Source of the DNA: Rhodosorus marinus
Lineage: Eukaryota; Rhodophyta; Stylonematophyceae; Stylonematales; Stylonemataceae
Length of the DNA: 64,000 bases
Assembly (NCBI GenBank): GCA_029953675.1
Contig: JAMWBK010000008.1
Span: forward strand, 496,001-560,000
Direction of reading: 5' to 3'
Under the pieces are notes generated by a model. That model did not search any database and had not been told where the DNA came from. It worked only from the letters and a program-made list of their open reading frames with translations. Within the stretch, counting starts at the first letter, position 1. Each line of letters opens with the position of its first letter. Shown in pieces: positions 18,753 to 29,503 of this stretch. Made by a program: the position numbers and the translations under genes.

Positions 18753-18917
18753 TTGGTTGATAGTGTAGGTTCTCGTTGGCTTCGTGAGCTCTTTCGTAAC
18801 TACCCAGGTCGTCTTGATAGCCTCCTCACGGAGCTGTTCTTGACCTTGTGGCGTTGCAACGCTGCTTTATTGTTGGACTCCCGTCATCAGCATCTTGTTT
18901 CTCGCTTCTCAGGGTAA
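18753..18917 (+). mobile_element. Family 1B retrotransposon 3' end
   Basis: About 165 bp covering GLVDSVGSRWLRELF to the SRFSG stop region of subfamily B. The terminal stop and the AATAAA tail are missing; the join to the next block follows cagggtaa. Confidence 0.8.
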
Positions 18918-19345
18918 TCTAGAAAACCGCAGGGTTTTGGATTGTGATTGTGGTCTGGAGTTGGGTTTGGCGCATTTTTGGGTGCCTAAGTGTTCTTTCG
19001 TGGGAGGCGCTGCTTTGAGCGGTCTTTCCCCCGCTTGTTTCTCAGTCTGTGTAAAACGGTTGGTGGTTATTAGGGGGTTTTGACGTTCTCCGGGGGTTGC
19101 GGAGGTGTTTCTCTTTTTCTTCGGGTGGGTTCGAGTGCGTTTTTGGCGGGGATTTCCCTTGGACTCAGAAGGTGCCTGGTGGTTGTGCTCTTCTACGGCG
19201 TTCTTTCGCGGTCCCCCTCGTGATGGCGGCGTCGAGCACCCCACCGTTGTCGGTGGAACTCCGGCTTGGGCGATTTGGCACGCTCGCCGCGCTGCCAGGT
19301 TGCTCCAAGGCTACCGCAGAGGTCATAGTCATTCATATTGAGCGC
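18918..19345 (+). mobile_element. Family 1 5' region (leader and start of first ORF)
   Basis: Nearly identical, in opposite orientation, to 24826-25230. It contains the leader (ggttttggattgtgattgtgg and following) and, from an ATG at about 19222, MAASSTPPLSVELRLGRFG, the start of the first ORF. The match ends near 19345, where a minus-strand family 1 tail follows. Confidence 0.75.
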
Positions 19346-19471
19346 TGTTGATGATGATCCGTTTATTCAGAGGTAGTTATACCCTGAGAAGCAAGACGCT
19401 GACGACGCGCGTCCAAAAACAAAGCAGAATTGGAGCGCCACAGGGTCAAAGAAAGCTCCGTGAGCAGACTA
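19346..19471 (-). mobile_element. Family 1A 3' tail
   Basis: Minus-strand terminus TGATGATGATCCGTTTATTCAGAGG through the LTELSLTLWRSNSALF region. It has a small change in the TAACTACC stretch and is cut at gagcagacta. Confidence 0.85.
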
Positions 19472-21010
19472 CCTGTTTCTTTTTCCTCGGCTAGTGCTCA
19501 CTGTCTCCCAGGGGCGCCATGCCTGTCCCATTAGACGTGAAGTCCAGTCTTTTCTCGCAGGGGACTTTGCTTTCCTGGAATCTTTGTACCTTGCTAGTGT
19601 GTCTACTTCCTCTTTGAAGTCGAACGACTTCGCCTCCTCTCGTTCTCATCGCCAGGCTAGGGCAAAGGCAGCAGTGGCACAGGGGGATATTCGGCGGGGG
19701 GCGGCCATTCTACAGCAACGCGTTTCAGTCGAGCGTTATCGAACTGACTTGGCTGACACAGTTGCCGCGTTGTTTCCTGCGCACGACGCGAATTGGAACC
19801 CTGCGTTCCAGCGTGTCTTAGATCCTTATGTCGCCTCCACGATTGACACGGGCAGGTTGCTTGGTTCGGCCTGAAGAGGTTTTGGCTCTTCTTGGGTCCG
19901 CCCCGAAGGGTCGTGCACCGGATCCCTCAGGTCTCCGGGTTGAGCTTTTGCACTGGTTGGGCGAGGAGGGCCTCGACGCCCTTGCGCGAGTGGTGGAGGG
20001 TCTTGTAAATGGGGACGATTTTTGCATCGATGCCTGGGCCCTACTGTCGCGGTCGCACCTGGTGCTACTCCGTAAGCTTGGGCATTCGCGCCAGACGCAA
20101 TCCCTACGCCCCATCGGGATGTGCGAGACCCTGCGCAAGTTAGCGAGCCGTTTTCTGTCTCGCACGCTCACTAATGAGGCACGGGGTTTTTTCGGCCTGA
20201 CCCAGGTGGGTGTGGGCTATTCGGGCGGCTGTGAGCTGGTGACTCGCATCATGCAGTCGGACAGCCTCGGGGAGGAGCCTTTCGGTACACTTTCGGTCGA
20301 TTTTGCGAACGCCTTTAACAGCGTGTCGCGTGTTCACGCGCTCGAGGTGGTTCGTCAGCTCTTCCCTTCCGGTTTCCGTTTCGTGCGCCGGGTCTACGGG
20401 GAGGGGCCAACTTGCCCTCGCCTTGTCACCTTGGGTGCAGACAGCCAGAGCTTTGTGTCACAGACGGGTGTTCAGCAGGGAGACCCCTTAGGGCCTCTTC
20501 TGCACGCACGTGGATTGCAGTTGGCGCTGTTGCGCGTGCAGCATCAGTCCCCGCGGGTCCGCGTCGTCGCCTTCCATGACGATGTGACCCTTCTCGGGAC
20601 TCCTGATGATTTGGTGCAGGCGTACTCCCATCTGGGCGAGGTGGCGTCCTTGATAGGCGTACGGATCGATCACGGCAAGTGTGACTTTTGGGGAGGCCCT
20701 CAGTGTGCTACGGCCCAGGTTCCCTCTCTCTGTTCCGGGACATTTGGCGTCCCGAGGGCCTCATTCTATTCGGTGTCCCTGTGGGCACTGCGAGTTTCGT
20801 GGAGCGCAACCTTCGAGCGCGGCTGGGCCGCCACGATGAGCTCTTGAATGAGCTGTGCCGCCTACCGGAGGGGTACCTCCAGATCGCTCTGCTCCTCTTC
20901 AGGTTCAGTGCGTGTCAACGCCTGAACTATTTTCTGCGGCAGCTCCCTTCGACGTAGGGGCCTTGGCTAGCCCTTCGCGCTGATCAGCGTGCGAGGGACG
21001 TTTTGAGCAC
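19472..21010 (+). mobile_element. Family 1B reverse transcriptase with intact FHDD box
   Basis: A frameshift near 19860 separates two open stretches. The second (about 19863-20847) covers the whole palm: LVRPEEVLALLGSAPKGRAP, LRPIGMCETLRKLASRF, TLSVDFANAFNSVSR, TGVQQGDPLGPLL and VVAFHDDVTLLGTPDDL. This is the only copy here with the RT core in one frame and the catalytic Asp pair kept. Another frameshift near 20750 and a stop near 20956 follow, and the thumb and C-terminal domains are missing. Confidence 0.88.
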
Positions 21011-21095
21011 ACTGGTGATAGATAGTGTACGTTCTCGCTGGCTGCGAGCTCTGTTTCGCAACGACCCAGGGCGTTTAGATAGTCTGCTCACCGAG
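21010..21095 (+). mobile_element. Family 1A 3' internal fragment
   Basis: About 85 bp (IDSVRSRWLRALFRNDPGR region) inserted between two larger copies, with no tail. Confidence 0.7.
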
Positions 21096-23690
21096 CGGAT
21101 TCGCATCCCGTAGACGCTTCCTCCGTGGTGAGGGAGCAGGATGTTTGAGTCTTTTAGGGAACATTGCGAGCATCCTGCTTTCTTTCCGAGCCCAGGTAGC
21201 TTTGAGGACTGGCGTTCTCGCCTTTTCTCTTGGTTCGAAGGTTTTGTTGGGCGTTTTCCTTCTGGGGATATCCCTCTTTGCCCTCGTTCGCCCCCAGCCT
21301 CTCTCCCTCGTCGTTTGCGCAGGAGGGTTTCTTTTCTTTTGGATTTCCTGCTTATGGATGTGGCCGACCATCCTCAAGCAGCACTTGCTTGGAAGCTTTT
21401 GTTTGTTTTTCCTCGGCTAGTGTTCACGGTCTCCCAGGGGCGCGATGCATGTCCAACTAGACGCAAAGTTCAGTCTTTTCTGGCGGGGGACTTTGCTTTC
21501 TTAGAATCTTTATACCTCGCTAGTGTCTCGTCTTCCTCTTCGTGCGGGACTTCACCTTCTTCTCGTTCCCGTAGGCAGGTATGGGCAAAGGCAGCAGTGG
21601 CACAGGGGGATATTCGGCGTGGGGCGGCCATCCTCCAGCAAGGCGCTTCAGTCGAGCCGTATCGGACTGACCTGGCTGATCCAGTCGCCGCGTTGTTCCC
21701 TGCGCGCGACGTGAGTTGGAACTCTGAGTTCCAGCGTGTCTTAGATCCTTTTGTCGATTTCTCACGCGGTAGGGTTCGGTTGCTTGTTCGGCCGGATGAG
21801 GTTCTGGCTCTGCTTAGGTGCCTCGAAAGGTCGTGCACCTGGTCCCCCCCCCGGACTCCGGGTCGAACTTTTTCACTGGTTGGGTGAAGAAGGGCTGGAC
21901 GCCCTTGCGCGGGTACTGGAGAGTCTTGTCAATGGGGACGATTTTTGGGCAGAGGCCTGGGCACTATTGTCGCGCTCCGAACTGGTCCTCTTGCTGGACA
22001 TTCAGGCCAGACACCTTCCCTTCGGCCAATCGGGATGTGCGAAGCATTGCGGAAGCTGGCGAGCCGCTTTCTATCGCGTCAGCTCACTAGGGAGGCCAGG
22101 GGTTTTTTTTGGGTTGACCCAGGTCGTGTCTCGAGCACACGCACTTGAGGTAGTTCGTCAGCTTTTCCCCTCTGGCTTTCCGTTCTTACGCCGCGTATAT
22201 GGTGAAGCGCCGAACGGGCCCCGATTTGTCACCTTGGGTGCCGAGAGCCACACCTTTGCGGCTCATACGGGTGTGCAGCAGGGCGATCCCTTTGGGCCGT
22301 TCCTGCACGCCTGTGGATTGCAACTGGTGCTGTTGCGGCTGAACTGAAACATCAGTTCCCGCGGGTCCGTGCGGTCGCCTTCCATGACGATGTGACGCTT
22401 CTTGGCACTCCCGACGATCTGGTGCCGGCCTACGATTTTCTCGGCGAGGTGGCTTGGTGGGGCTGCGTATCAACCACGCCAAGTGCGACTTCTGGGGGGG
22501 GTCTCACTGCACCGCGGACGCGGTTCCATCCAGGTTCCGAGATATTCGGCGAGCTGAGGGCTTCCTTCTGTTCGGTGTCCCCGTAGGCACTCCGATATTT
22601 GTTGAACGCAGCCTCTCCGCGCTCCTGAGTCATCATGATGAGCTCCTGACTGAGCTGTGCAGTCTCCCAGAAGGTACCTCCAGACCGCTCTGCTCATCTT
22701 CCGGTTCAGCGCGTGCCAGAGGCTTACCTATTTTTTGCGGCAGCTACCCTCCGAGTGGGGGTCTTGGCTGGAGCTCCGCGCAGACCGAGGAGCGAGGGAC
22801 GTGCTAGGCACGCTGATGGATGCTGAGCTATCTGTTTTGGGGGATGCAGAAAAGGACGTCCTTCACCGGCAGATCGCGTTGCCCGTGCGGCTGGGCGGGC
22901 TGGCTGTGGGATCTTACGCAGAAACTGCCGAGGATATTGACGCCGTGGCTTACCGATCTCGAACTTCGTGTAAGCTTACGACTTTACCTGGGCTTGTTGC
23001 AACCCCCTTGGCCTGTTGAGCGGGATTCTAGATGCGCATTGTGCGGGGCCAAGGTGCCGTGGGGTGATTATGGTGCGCATCTGTTGGCGTCTTGTGCGGA
23101 GGCTCAAGGGACCCGGACCAGACGCCATACGCGGCTCAACCGCTTGCTGTTCCGCTACCTTCGTTCTCAATCGCTCGGTACGGACCGAGAAATGGAGTAT
23201 GAGGTCGCTCTGGCGGTGGCATCGGAAATTACTGATGAGAATGACGCCCCAGCAGCGGGTGGCGGATCTCGTTGTGACTGACCTCAATGCGCGTCGCAGT
23301 GAGTACATTGACCTCTCCATGCCTTGTCCTCAGGCGACCAGGTACCTGCCTGTGTCGGCTCGGCGCGAGGAGCTGCAGCTCGGTCCATGCGGCAAGTGAA
23401 AAAGTCGCAGTACGCGGCAGCGATGCCAAACCCTACCTTTCGCGATTCGGCGGTGACATACCGGTTCATCCCCCTCATTATTGAGTGTTTGGCTTGATAG
23501 ATAGTGTAGGTTCTCGGTGGCTGCGAGCTCTGTTTCGCAACGACCCAGGGCGTTTAGATGGTCTGCTCACGGAGCTTTCTTTGACACTGTGGCGCTCCAA
23601 TTCTGCTTTGTTTGTGGACGCGCGTCATCAGCGTCTTGTCTCTCGCTTCTCAGGGTAGTTAGCCTCTGAATAAACGGATCATCAACCAAG
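21096..23690 (+). mobile_element. Family 1A retrotransposon, near-complete main ORF with multiple lesions
   Basis: It starts upstream of any other RT copy here, with an ATG at 21141 (MFESFREHCEHPAFF). Open to about 21820, then frameshifted in several places (GTGCCTCG and poly-C changes near 21820-21855). It contains FHDDVTLLGTPDDL in frame at about 22381-22420, but the palm segment between FFGLTQV and SRAHALEV is deleted. A double deletion at about 22919-22952 removes the spacer before the endonuclease part. It ends normally at the TAG and AATAAACGGATCATC near 23680. Confidence 0.88.
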
Positions 23691-25232
23691 ACTATATAAG
23701 ACCTAGCTTTGCTAGATCTTGAGACCTAGAATTAAGTAAAGACAAGTTGGTTAGAAGAGTTCTAACAGGTCCAGTCGACCCGAGCTCCTGGGACAGATTC
23801 CTCGGTATCTGGCCCTGTACCCCACTAGGCTCGAGGGCGAGCTGATCCACCTCCGAATCCCCGGCATCAAAATCCATGGCAGAAGGCTCAACCACAGGCA
23901 GAGGCTCTACGCCCGCAGAGAGACCCCCCACTGGGAACACCTCAGCAAAATCGGGATGGTTCTCCAAGAGCGAAGTTTCAGAGACAAAGAAATCATGGAC
24001 AGCGGAGTGGAGAAGGCCCCGAGTTGGAAGCCGGTCGAGAAGGTTCTTCTGAGCGCCTGAAAGGCGCTCAAAATGCGCCGAAATCGCCGATCGCAGAAGG
24101 TCCGCGGGGCGCGCCCCAAGGAGATCCGCAGGCGCAAGCGAGTCAGAGGAAAAACGGTCAAAATCAAGCACGAGGGACACGTGGGCGCGAGTCAGAATCT
24201 TATTCGCTAAAACCGGCCGCTGTGAGGGAGGCGTTTGCAACAGCGTAGAGAGGATTTGATAAGCGGTATCGGAGACCAGGAAGGTAGCGTGAGGGCCCGA
24301 AAAATCAACGGAGAGAAAATCGCGAGGGGACGTGCCCGGGCACGAGGCCATGGTGTCTCAAAAATCGCGAACAGGAATGCGGGCCCCGGAGCGCGAGGAG
24401 CGCTGGGGTCGCACATTGGTCATTAAGACCCAACTCAGAGGAGAGAGTGTGCGCTGAACAGAGTCAACAGCAGGCTCAGGCGGGAAAGCAAGTGCTTACC
24501 AGGGCCTCCACTCGGGCCTCAACAGCCCCACGCCGGAGGACTTGGGAATAGGAAGGATGCGCTGGGCGAGAAGGAGCAGCATGGGCACAGGGCCAGATAC
24601 CGAGGAATCTGCCCCCGCAGCTCGGGTCGACTGGACCGCTGGGGCAAGGACAGCTGTCCCCGCAGCGATCGTCAGGCACGGGTGGGACAGGGGCAGTTGG
24701 GACAGCCGCCGCCACCGCCGACGGCGAGCCCGGACCCGGGGCATTGGCAAAGGCGGCAAGGGAGGAAGTCAGCTCCGGGAGGGGGTTGGCCTCGGCAGCA
24801 ACAGCAACAGCGCGAGCAATATGAATGACTAGGGCCTCTGTGGTAGCCTTGGAGCAATCTGGCAGCTCGGCGAGCGTGCCAAATCGCCCAAGCCGGAGTT
24901 CCACCGACAACGGTGGGGTGCTCGACGCGGCCATCACGAGGGGGACCGCGAAAGAACGCCGTAGAAGGGCACAACCATCAGGCACCTTCTGAGTCCACGG
25001 GAAATCCCCGCCAAAAACGCACTTGAACCCACCCGAAGAAAAAGAGAAACACCTCCGCAACCCCCGGAGAACGTCAAAACCCCCTAACAACCACCAACCG
25101 TTTTACACAGACCGAGAAACAAGCGGGGGAAAGACCGCTCAAAGCAGCGCCTCCCACGAAAGAACACTTAGGCACCCAAAAATGCGCCAAACCCAACTCC
25201 AGACCACAATCACAATCCAAAACGTTGTTCCC
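23691..25232 (-). mobile_element. Family 1 5' half: leader and first ORF
   Basis: Read on the minus strand from about 25232: leader, then an open frame whose first good ATG is at about 24937 (MAASSTPPLSVELRLGRFGT). It continues in an Ala/Pro-rich protein to a stop at 24476. A second long frame (24351-23692, 219 residues) starts MASCPGTSPRDFLS and includes an acidic tail. No zinc-finger or RRM motif is visible. The first ~410 bp are duplicated at 18918-19345. This gives the only view of the element's 5' end. Confidence 0.7.
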
Positions 25233-25305
25233 TCCGCCATCAGCGTCTTGTTTCTCACTTCTCCTGGTAGAGAGGCTCTGAATAAACAGATGAAACCCGC
25301 TATCT
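25233..25305 (+). mobile_element. Family 1B 3' tail remnant
   Basis: CATCAGCGTCTTGTTTCTCACTTCTCCTGGTAG, then AGGCTCTGAATAAACAGATGA: the subfamily B terminus with several changes, marking the end of the main nest. Confidence 0.8.
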
Positions 25306-25837
25306 TCCGAACCAAACCCCAAGAAAGTCTGTTCTTGTATTCTAATGCCTTTTCTTCTCTACTTTTTCTACCCTTCCCAGTGAACTCTTAAGCCGTTCAG
25401 TTCACTAATATCCACTATATGCTCTGTGGGGAAGATCTGCTTCTAGATCTAGTAGATCGGCCGACCTACTGGACTAGATCATCTAGTGCGACCATCCATG
25501 GTGATTGATGATACTATAGTGATTGATTCCATGGGGATTGATACTATTGTTACTATTGTCGTGTTAGTGCGGTCTCGTGGATCTTCACAGTGTGTATCTA
25601 TCGGGTCAGATTCCCCGGAACAATCTATTTTCGGTTGTTTGACCTGATCTTGTTGTTGTTTCGTTTTGTGGGTCTTTAAGTAGGAAGCACAGCAAGTTGC
25701 GTTTTGAGGCTGTACCATCGGCGGATTGAGGTGGGGGAGGCGCTTTGAGGTGTAGGTTCTAGTTGTTGATTTGCTGCGGTTTAGCATTTCTCGAATGATT
25801 AATTCGTGTTTGTTGCTTAATAGCTATATTGAGAAAG
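25306..25837. other. Upstream region of the glutaredoxin gene
   Basis: No coding potential recognised. A short repeat of gattgat with ccatgg motifs (25498-25545) is visible. It probably contains the promoter and 5'UTR. Confidence 0.3.
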
Positions 25838-26236
25838 ATGAAGGGATTGCTTGTAATGATTGTGGTGCTGGGACTGTTAGCTGGAGATGGAGTTGTGCAC
25901 GGTAGTGCGAACATTGGGGAGGAAAAGATGAATGCGCTCATTGGAAAGCATCCGGTTCTAGTATTTTCCAAGTCCTATTGCGGATTTTCTAAAATGGCGA
26001 AGCACTTGATAACAGGTCTCTACCCTCAGGCGAAGGTCGTTGAATTGGATCGAGAAGAGCATGGGACGGAGATGCAGAACGTGCTAAAGAGCAAGTACGA
26101 GCATTACACGGTTCCAGCAGTTTTTCTTGGGGATACTCTCGTCGGTGGTAACTCTGACGTTCAGAAGCTGAACGCGAACGGAGAGCTAGACCAAATGATC
26201 AATCGGGTAATTAGCGAATGGGAAGATGAGCTGTAG
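25838..26236 (+). CDS. Secreted/ER glutaredoxin with CGFS active site
   Basis: A single-exon gene of 132 aa. The start is the ATG at 25838; the frame is open a little further upstream without another ATG. The first ~22 residues (MKGLLVMIVVLGLLAGDGVV) form a signal peptide. The glutaredoxin fold follows: VLVFSKSYCGFSKMAK carries the CGFS active site, YTVPAVFLGDTLVGG holds the cis-Pro (TVP) and the GG glutathione-binding loop. No C-terminal HDEL/KDEL is present; the protein ends WEDEL. CGFS sites belong to monothiol glutaredoxins, which usually bind Fe-S clusters in the cytosol, plastid or mitochondria, so a signal peptide on this active site is unusual. It is isolated between repeats. Confidence 0.9.
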   Translation: MKGLLVMIVVLGLLAGDGVVHGSANIGEEKMNALIGKHPVLVFSKSYCGFSKMAKHLITGLYPQAKVVELDREEHGTEMQNVLKSKYEHYTVPAVFLGDTLVGGNSDVQKLNANGELDQMINRVISEWEDEL

Positions 26237-27589
26237 ATTCTCATGGTTGTGTCTCACGCCATGCAACTCCCCCATTTCAGTTTCGAAATGCAGATCGCTG
26301 AGGAGCACGGCCTTAGTTGAACAGAAGCCGATCCGCTTTTGTCCTGATGAACTATGTTGAGCTAGTATTGACCTCGCGTGTTGAGCAGTTGAATTTTGCT
26401 CTAACAATCAAGTGGGCATTCGGTAAAGGTTCAATCACAAGGCACAATACTGTGTTGGGCATGTTAGTGGGGTTTTTCATACATGCTCTGACCGTGTACA
26501 TGAAATGTTTGGCCTACGGGACATCCGTGCAGACCAATGCACACCGTGCGAGCCACTTGAAGGAGGATGTTGTAAGCGAGATAGGCCCGAAAACTGAGAA
26601 GGGCTCTCATGTTGTCCTCCCACCTGTATGGGGTGCGTGAATGGATATGCCAAAAATGGACACCGGATTATAAAAATACGCCCCTCAGAGTTTGCTTGCT
26701 CTGAGTAAACGATGTTGTTGTACCCACATAGGATCCAGCTATATTGGGAATGGTAGCTATCCTCGTTCAGTATCGTGCTGCAACGTCCAGCAGCCGTTTA
26801 GTTTGGTTCCTCTCAGGCTTGTGATCTGACTAAACGATGTTGTTGTTTTGGGCTGGATCACTTGAGAAAGTGTTCGGAATCAGCCCTCTGGTTGTGTTCT
26901 TCATTCTACTACCGTAGCTTTCGAAGAGCACGGTCTGAGGGCTGCATGCCCAGTCTCAACTACTGCAATTCTGCAGTTCGATCTAGCAACAGAAAGCAAA
27001 CTTTCACAGGATCTTGAGAGCCCAGGATAGGCGACAAAATCCTGTGCAGGAGACGGTTGATTCCGGTGTGGCTTTAAGTTCCGGCCCCTTTCGCTGCTGG
27101 ACAGCTTGCGAGCCGTGAGCCTAAAGTTTTCGAACATTTGTGGGCAATGTAGCTCACATAAACAAATCCCGTCAGTTGTCCAGCAGCGAAAGGGTTGAGA
27201 ACGAGCCACCATTCACGCATCAATCGTCTCCTGTACCGAACTGTTCAGCCGATCCTTCGAGCTCGAGGTGCAGAGATTGCCATGAAACGGCCTCTCGCGG
27301 TACACAGGTCTTTGGACTTTTGACTAGCGCGTCGAGGTTCTTGGAGGAGTGTTTCCCCGCTGTCTGCGTAGCTTTGCCGCAAAAGGGGGGCATTACCTAC
27401 TTCCGAGTAAACTGGAAACTCCAGGTGGGCTGTCTAATATCCCAGGTGTTTACATGGGGAGAAATACTCCATCCCTCATGACCCCGGCTCAGGAGGCTAG
27501 CACATACCAAACCAGAGCGATAATAAAGCCTGATAACATCAGAAGCCTGATGTTATCAGGCTTCTTATCGGTGATGAGGTCTGGAGAAT
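26237..27589. other. Gene-free stretch with repeat remnants
   Basis: No gene recognised. Two sites, 26695-26728 and 26822-26856, share TGASTAAACGATGTTGTTGT and resemble retrotransposon 3' ends with a (GTT)n tail. A diverged inverted repeat spans about 27040-27103 and 27177-27240; its best part is 17 bp perfect (27087-27103 and 27177-27193). A perfect 17-bp inverted repeat lies at 27526-27563. Confidence 0.5.
27526..27563. repeat. Perfect 17-bp inverted repeat with 4-nt spacer
   Basis: aagcctgataacatcag (27526-27542), aagc, then its exact reverse complement (27547-27563). The geometry is the same as that of the fold-back at 15375-15418. Confidence 0.97.
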
Positions 27590-28545
27590 AGACCTACTGA
27601 AGTCGTTTGCGCTGAAGATGATGCTGAAATGGACGTTGTAGCCGTGCCGTTGAGGCCGACAGAGGAGTCTGTTACCCGGTCGGGTCCGGCCCGTTCGAGG
27701 ACTGATGTAGTACAAAAAAAACCTGTCTTGGGACATACACTGGGACTCGTACGCCACCCTTCTGCGTTCGCCTTCCTCTCCGCCTTCGACATTGGCAAGC
27801 GTCCGTGGTTTGGGGGGGGAGTCTGAGCTCCCGCTTCTTTACGGTCATTCCTGCCTACCCGCGTTTGGTGATGACAGACTTCGAGCTGCGTACGAGCTTG
27901 CGCTTGTACCTAGGGTTGCCAGAAACCCCATGGCCTGCGGACAGGGATTCGAGATGTAATCTGCGAGGCGGCTCAGTGCCTTGCGGTGATTTTGGTGGGC
28001 TTGTTGGCATCTTTTCCGCAGGTGCAAGGGGCCCGGACTCGACGCCATACGCGGCTCAACCGCTTGCTGTTCCGGTATCTTCGTTCTCAGGTGCTGGGCA
28101 CCGGTGGAGTATAAGGTCCCCCTGCCGTTGGCAACGGCAATTACTGATGGGGCAGACGCCCCAGTGGTGCAACGGTTGGCGGACCTAGTGGTCACTGATC
28201 TGAGTGCTCGTCGGAGTGATACATCGACCTTTCTATCCCTTGTCCTCAGGCTACCAGATACCTGCCAGCCTCCGCTCGACGCCGAGGCGCTGCAGCTCGG
28301 TCAATGCGGCAACTGAAGGAATCCCAGTACGCTGCGGCAATGCTAGATGCTACTCTTCCCGATTCGGCGTTGTCCTATCGGTTTATTCCACTCATCGTCG
28401 AGTGCTTTGGTTTAGTTGATAGTGTAGGTTCTCGTTGGCTTCGTGAGCTCTTTCGAAACAACCCAGGTCGTCTTGATAGCCTCCTCACGGAGCTGTCCTT
28501 GACCTTTTGGCGTTCCGACGCTGCTTGATTGTCGGACACGCGCCA
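27590..28545 (+). mobile_element. Family 1B retrotransposon 3' part
   Basis: It runs from the AVPLRPTEE block to the LSLTFWRSDAA end of subfamily B. The zinc knuckle is damaged (CNLRGGSVPCGDFGG, second Cys to Arg), and frameshifts near 28010, 28105 and 28215 break the endonuclease. The tail is lost; a minus-strand copy follows directly. Confidence 0.85.
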
Positions 28546-28555
28546 TCTTCTTCTT

Positions 28556-29435
28556 CAAGTTTATTCAGAGGCTAACTACCCTGAGAAGCGAGAGATAAGA
28601 CGCTGATGACGCGCGTCTACAAACAAAGCAGCATTTGAGCGCCACAGGGTCAAAGAAAGCTCCGTGAGCAGACTATCTAGACGCCCTGAGTCGTTGCGAA
28701 AGATACCTCGCAGCCAGCGAGAACCTACACTATCTATCAAGCCAAAGCGTTCAATAATGAGGGGGACAAACCGGTATGTCACCGCCGAGTCTCGAAAAGT
28801 AGGGTTTGACATCGCTGCCGCGTACTGCGATTCTTTCACATGCCCCAGGGACCGAGCTGCAGCTCCTCGACGCCGAGCGGCCGCAGGCAGGTACCTGGTC
28901 GCCTGAGGACAAGGCATGGAGAGGTCAATGTACTCGCTGCGACGCGCAATTAGGCCAGACACAACGAGATCCGCCAACCGCTGTACCGCTGGGGCGTCAC
29001 TCTCGTCAGCAATTTCCGATGCCACCGCCAGAGGGACCTCATACTCCACTTCTCGGTCCGTACCGAGCGATTGAGAACGAAGGTAGCGGAAAAGCAACCG
29101 GTTGAGCCGCGTATGGCGTCTTGTCCGGGCCCCTTGAACCTTCGCACAAGACGCCAACAAGTGCGCACCATATTCACCCCAAGGCACAACGGTCCCGCAC
29201 AATGCACATCGAGAATCCCACCCAACAGGCGAAGGGGGTTGCGGCAACCCCAGGTACAGTCGCAAGCTTACACGAAGTTCGAGATTGGTAAGCGCCAACC
29301 GCGGATACGCAGGTATGACCGTGAAGAAGCGGGAGCTGAGACTCCCCCCCAAACCGCGCAGGCGAGCCAAAGTCGACGCCGAGCAGGAAGGTGAACTCAG
29401 AAGGGTGGCATACGAGTCCCCATGCATGTCCCTTT
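28556..29435 (-). mobile_element. Family 1A retrotransposon 3' part with intact 283-residue frame
   Basis: Open from 29427 to the stop at 28576 with no frameshift. It holds CALCGTVVPWGEYGAHLLASC (zinc knuckle), RLADLVVSGLIARRSEYIDL, a KESQYAAAM helix and FVPLIIERFGLID. In the endonuclease, VTDLNARR of the other copies reads VSGLIARR. This is the longest undamaged subfamily A endonuclease frame in the window. Confidence 0.9.
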
Positions 29436-29503
29436 TTTACGCCATCAGCGTCTTGTTTCTTGCTACTCATGGTAGCTAGGCTCTTGACTAAACGGATCAT
29501 CGG
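29436..29503 (+). mobile_element. Family 1B tail remnant
   Basis: GCCATCAGCGTCTTGTTTCTTGC, then AGGCTCTTGACTAAACGGATCATCGG, joined head-to-head with the preceding minus-strand copy. Confidence 0.75.

Noticed and set aside
18895-19351. A host gene suggested by several overlapping open frames
   Set aside because: The same ~410 bp occurs inverted at 24.8-25.2 kb next to element sequence, so it is the retrotransposon 5' region.
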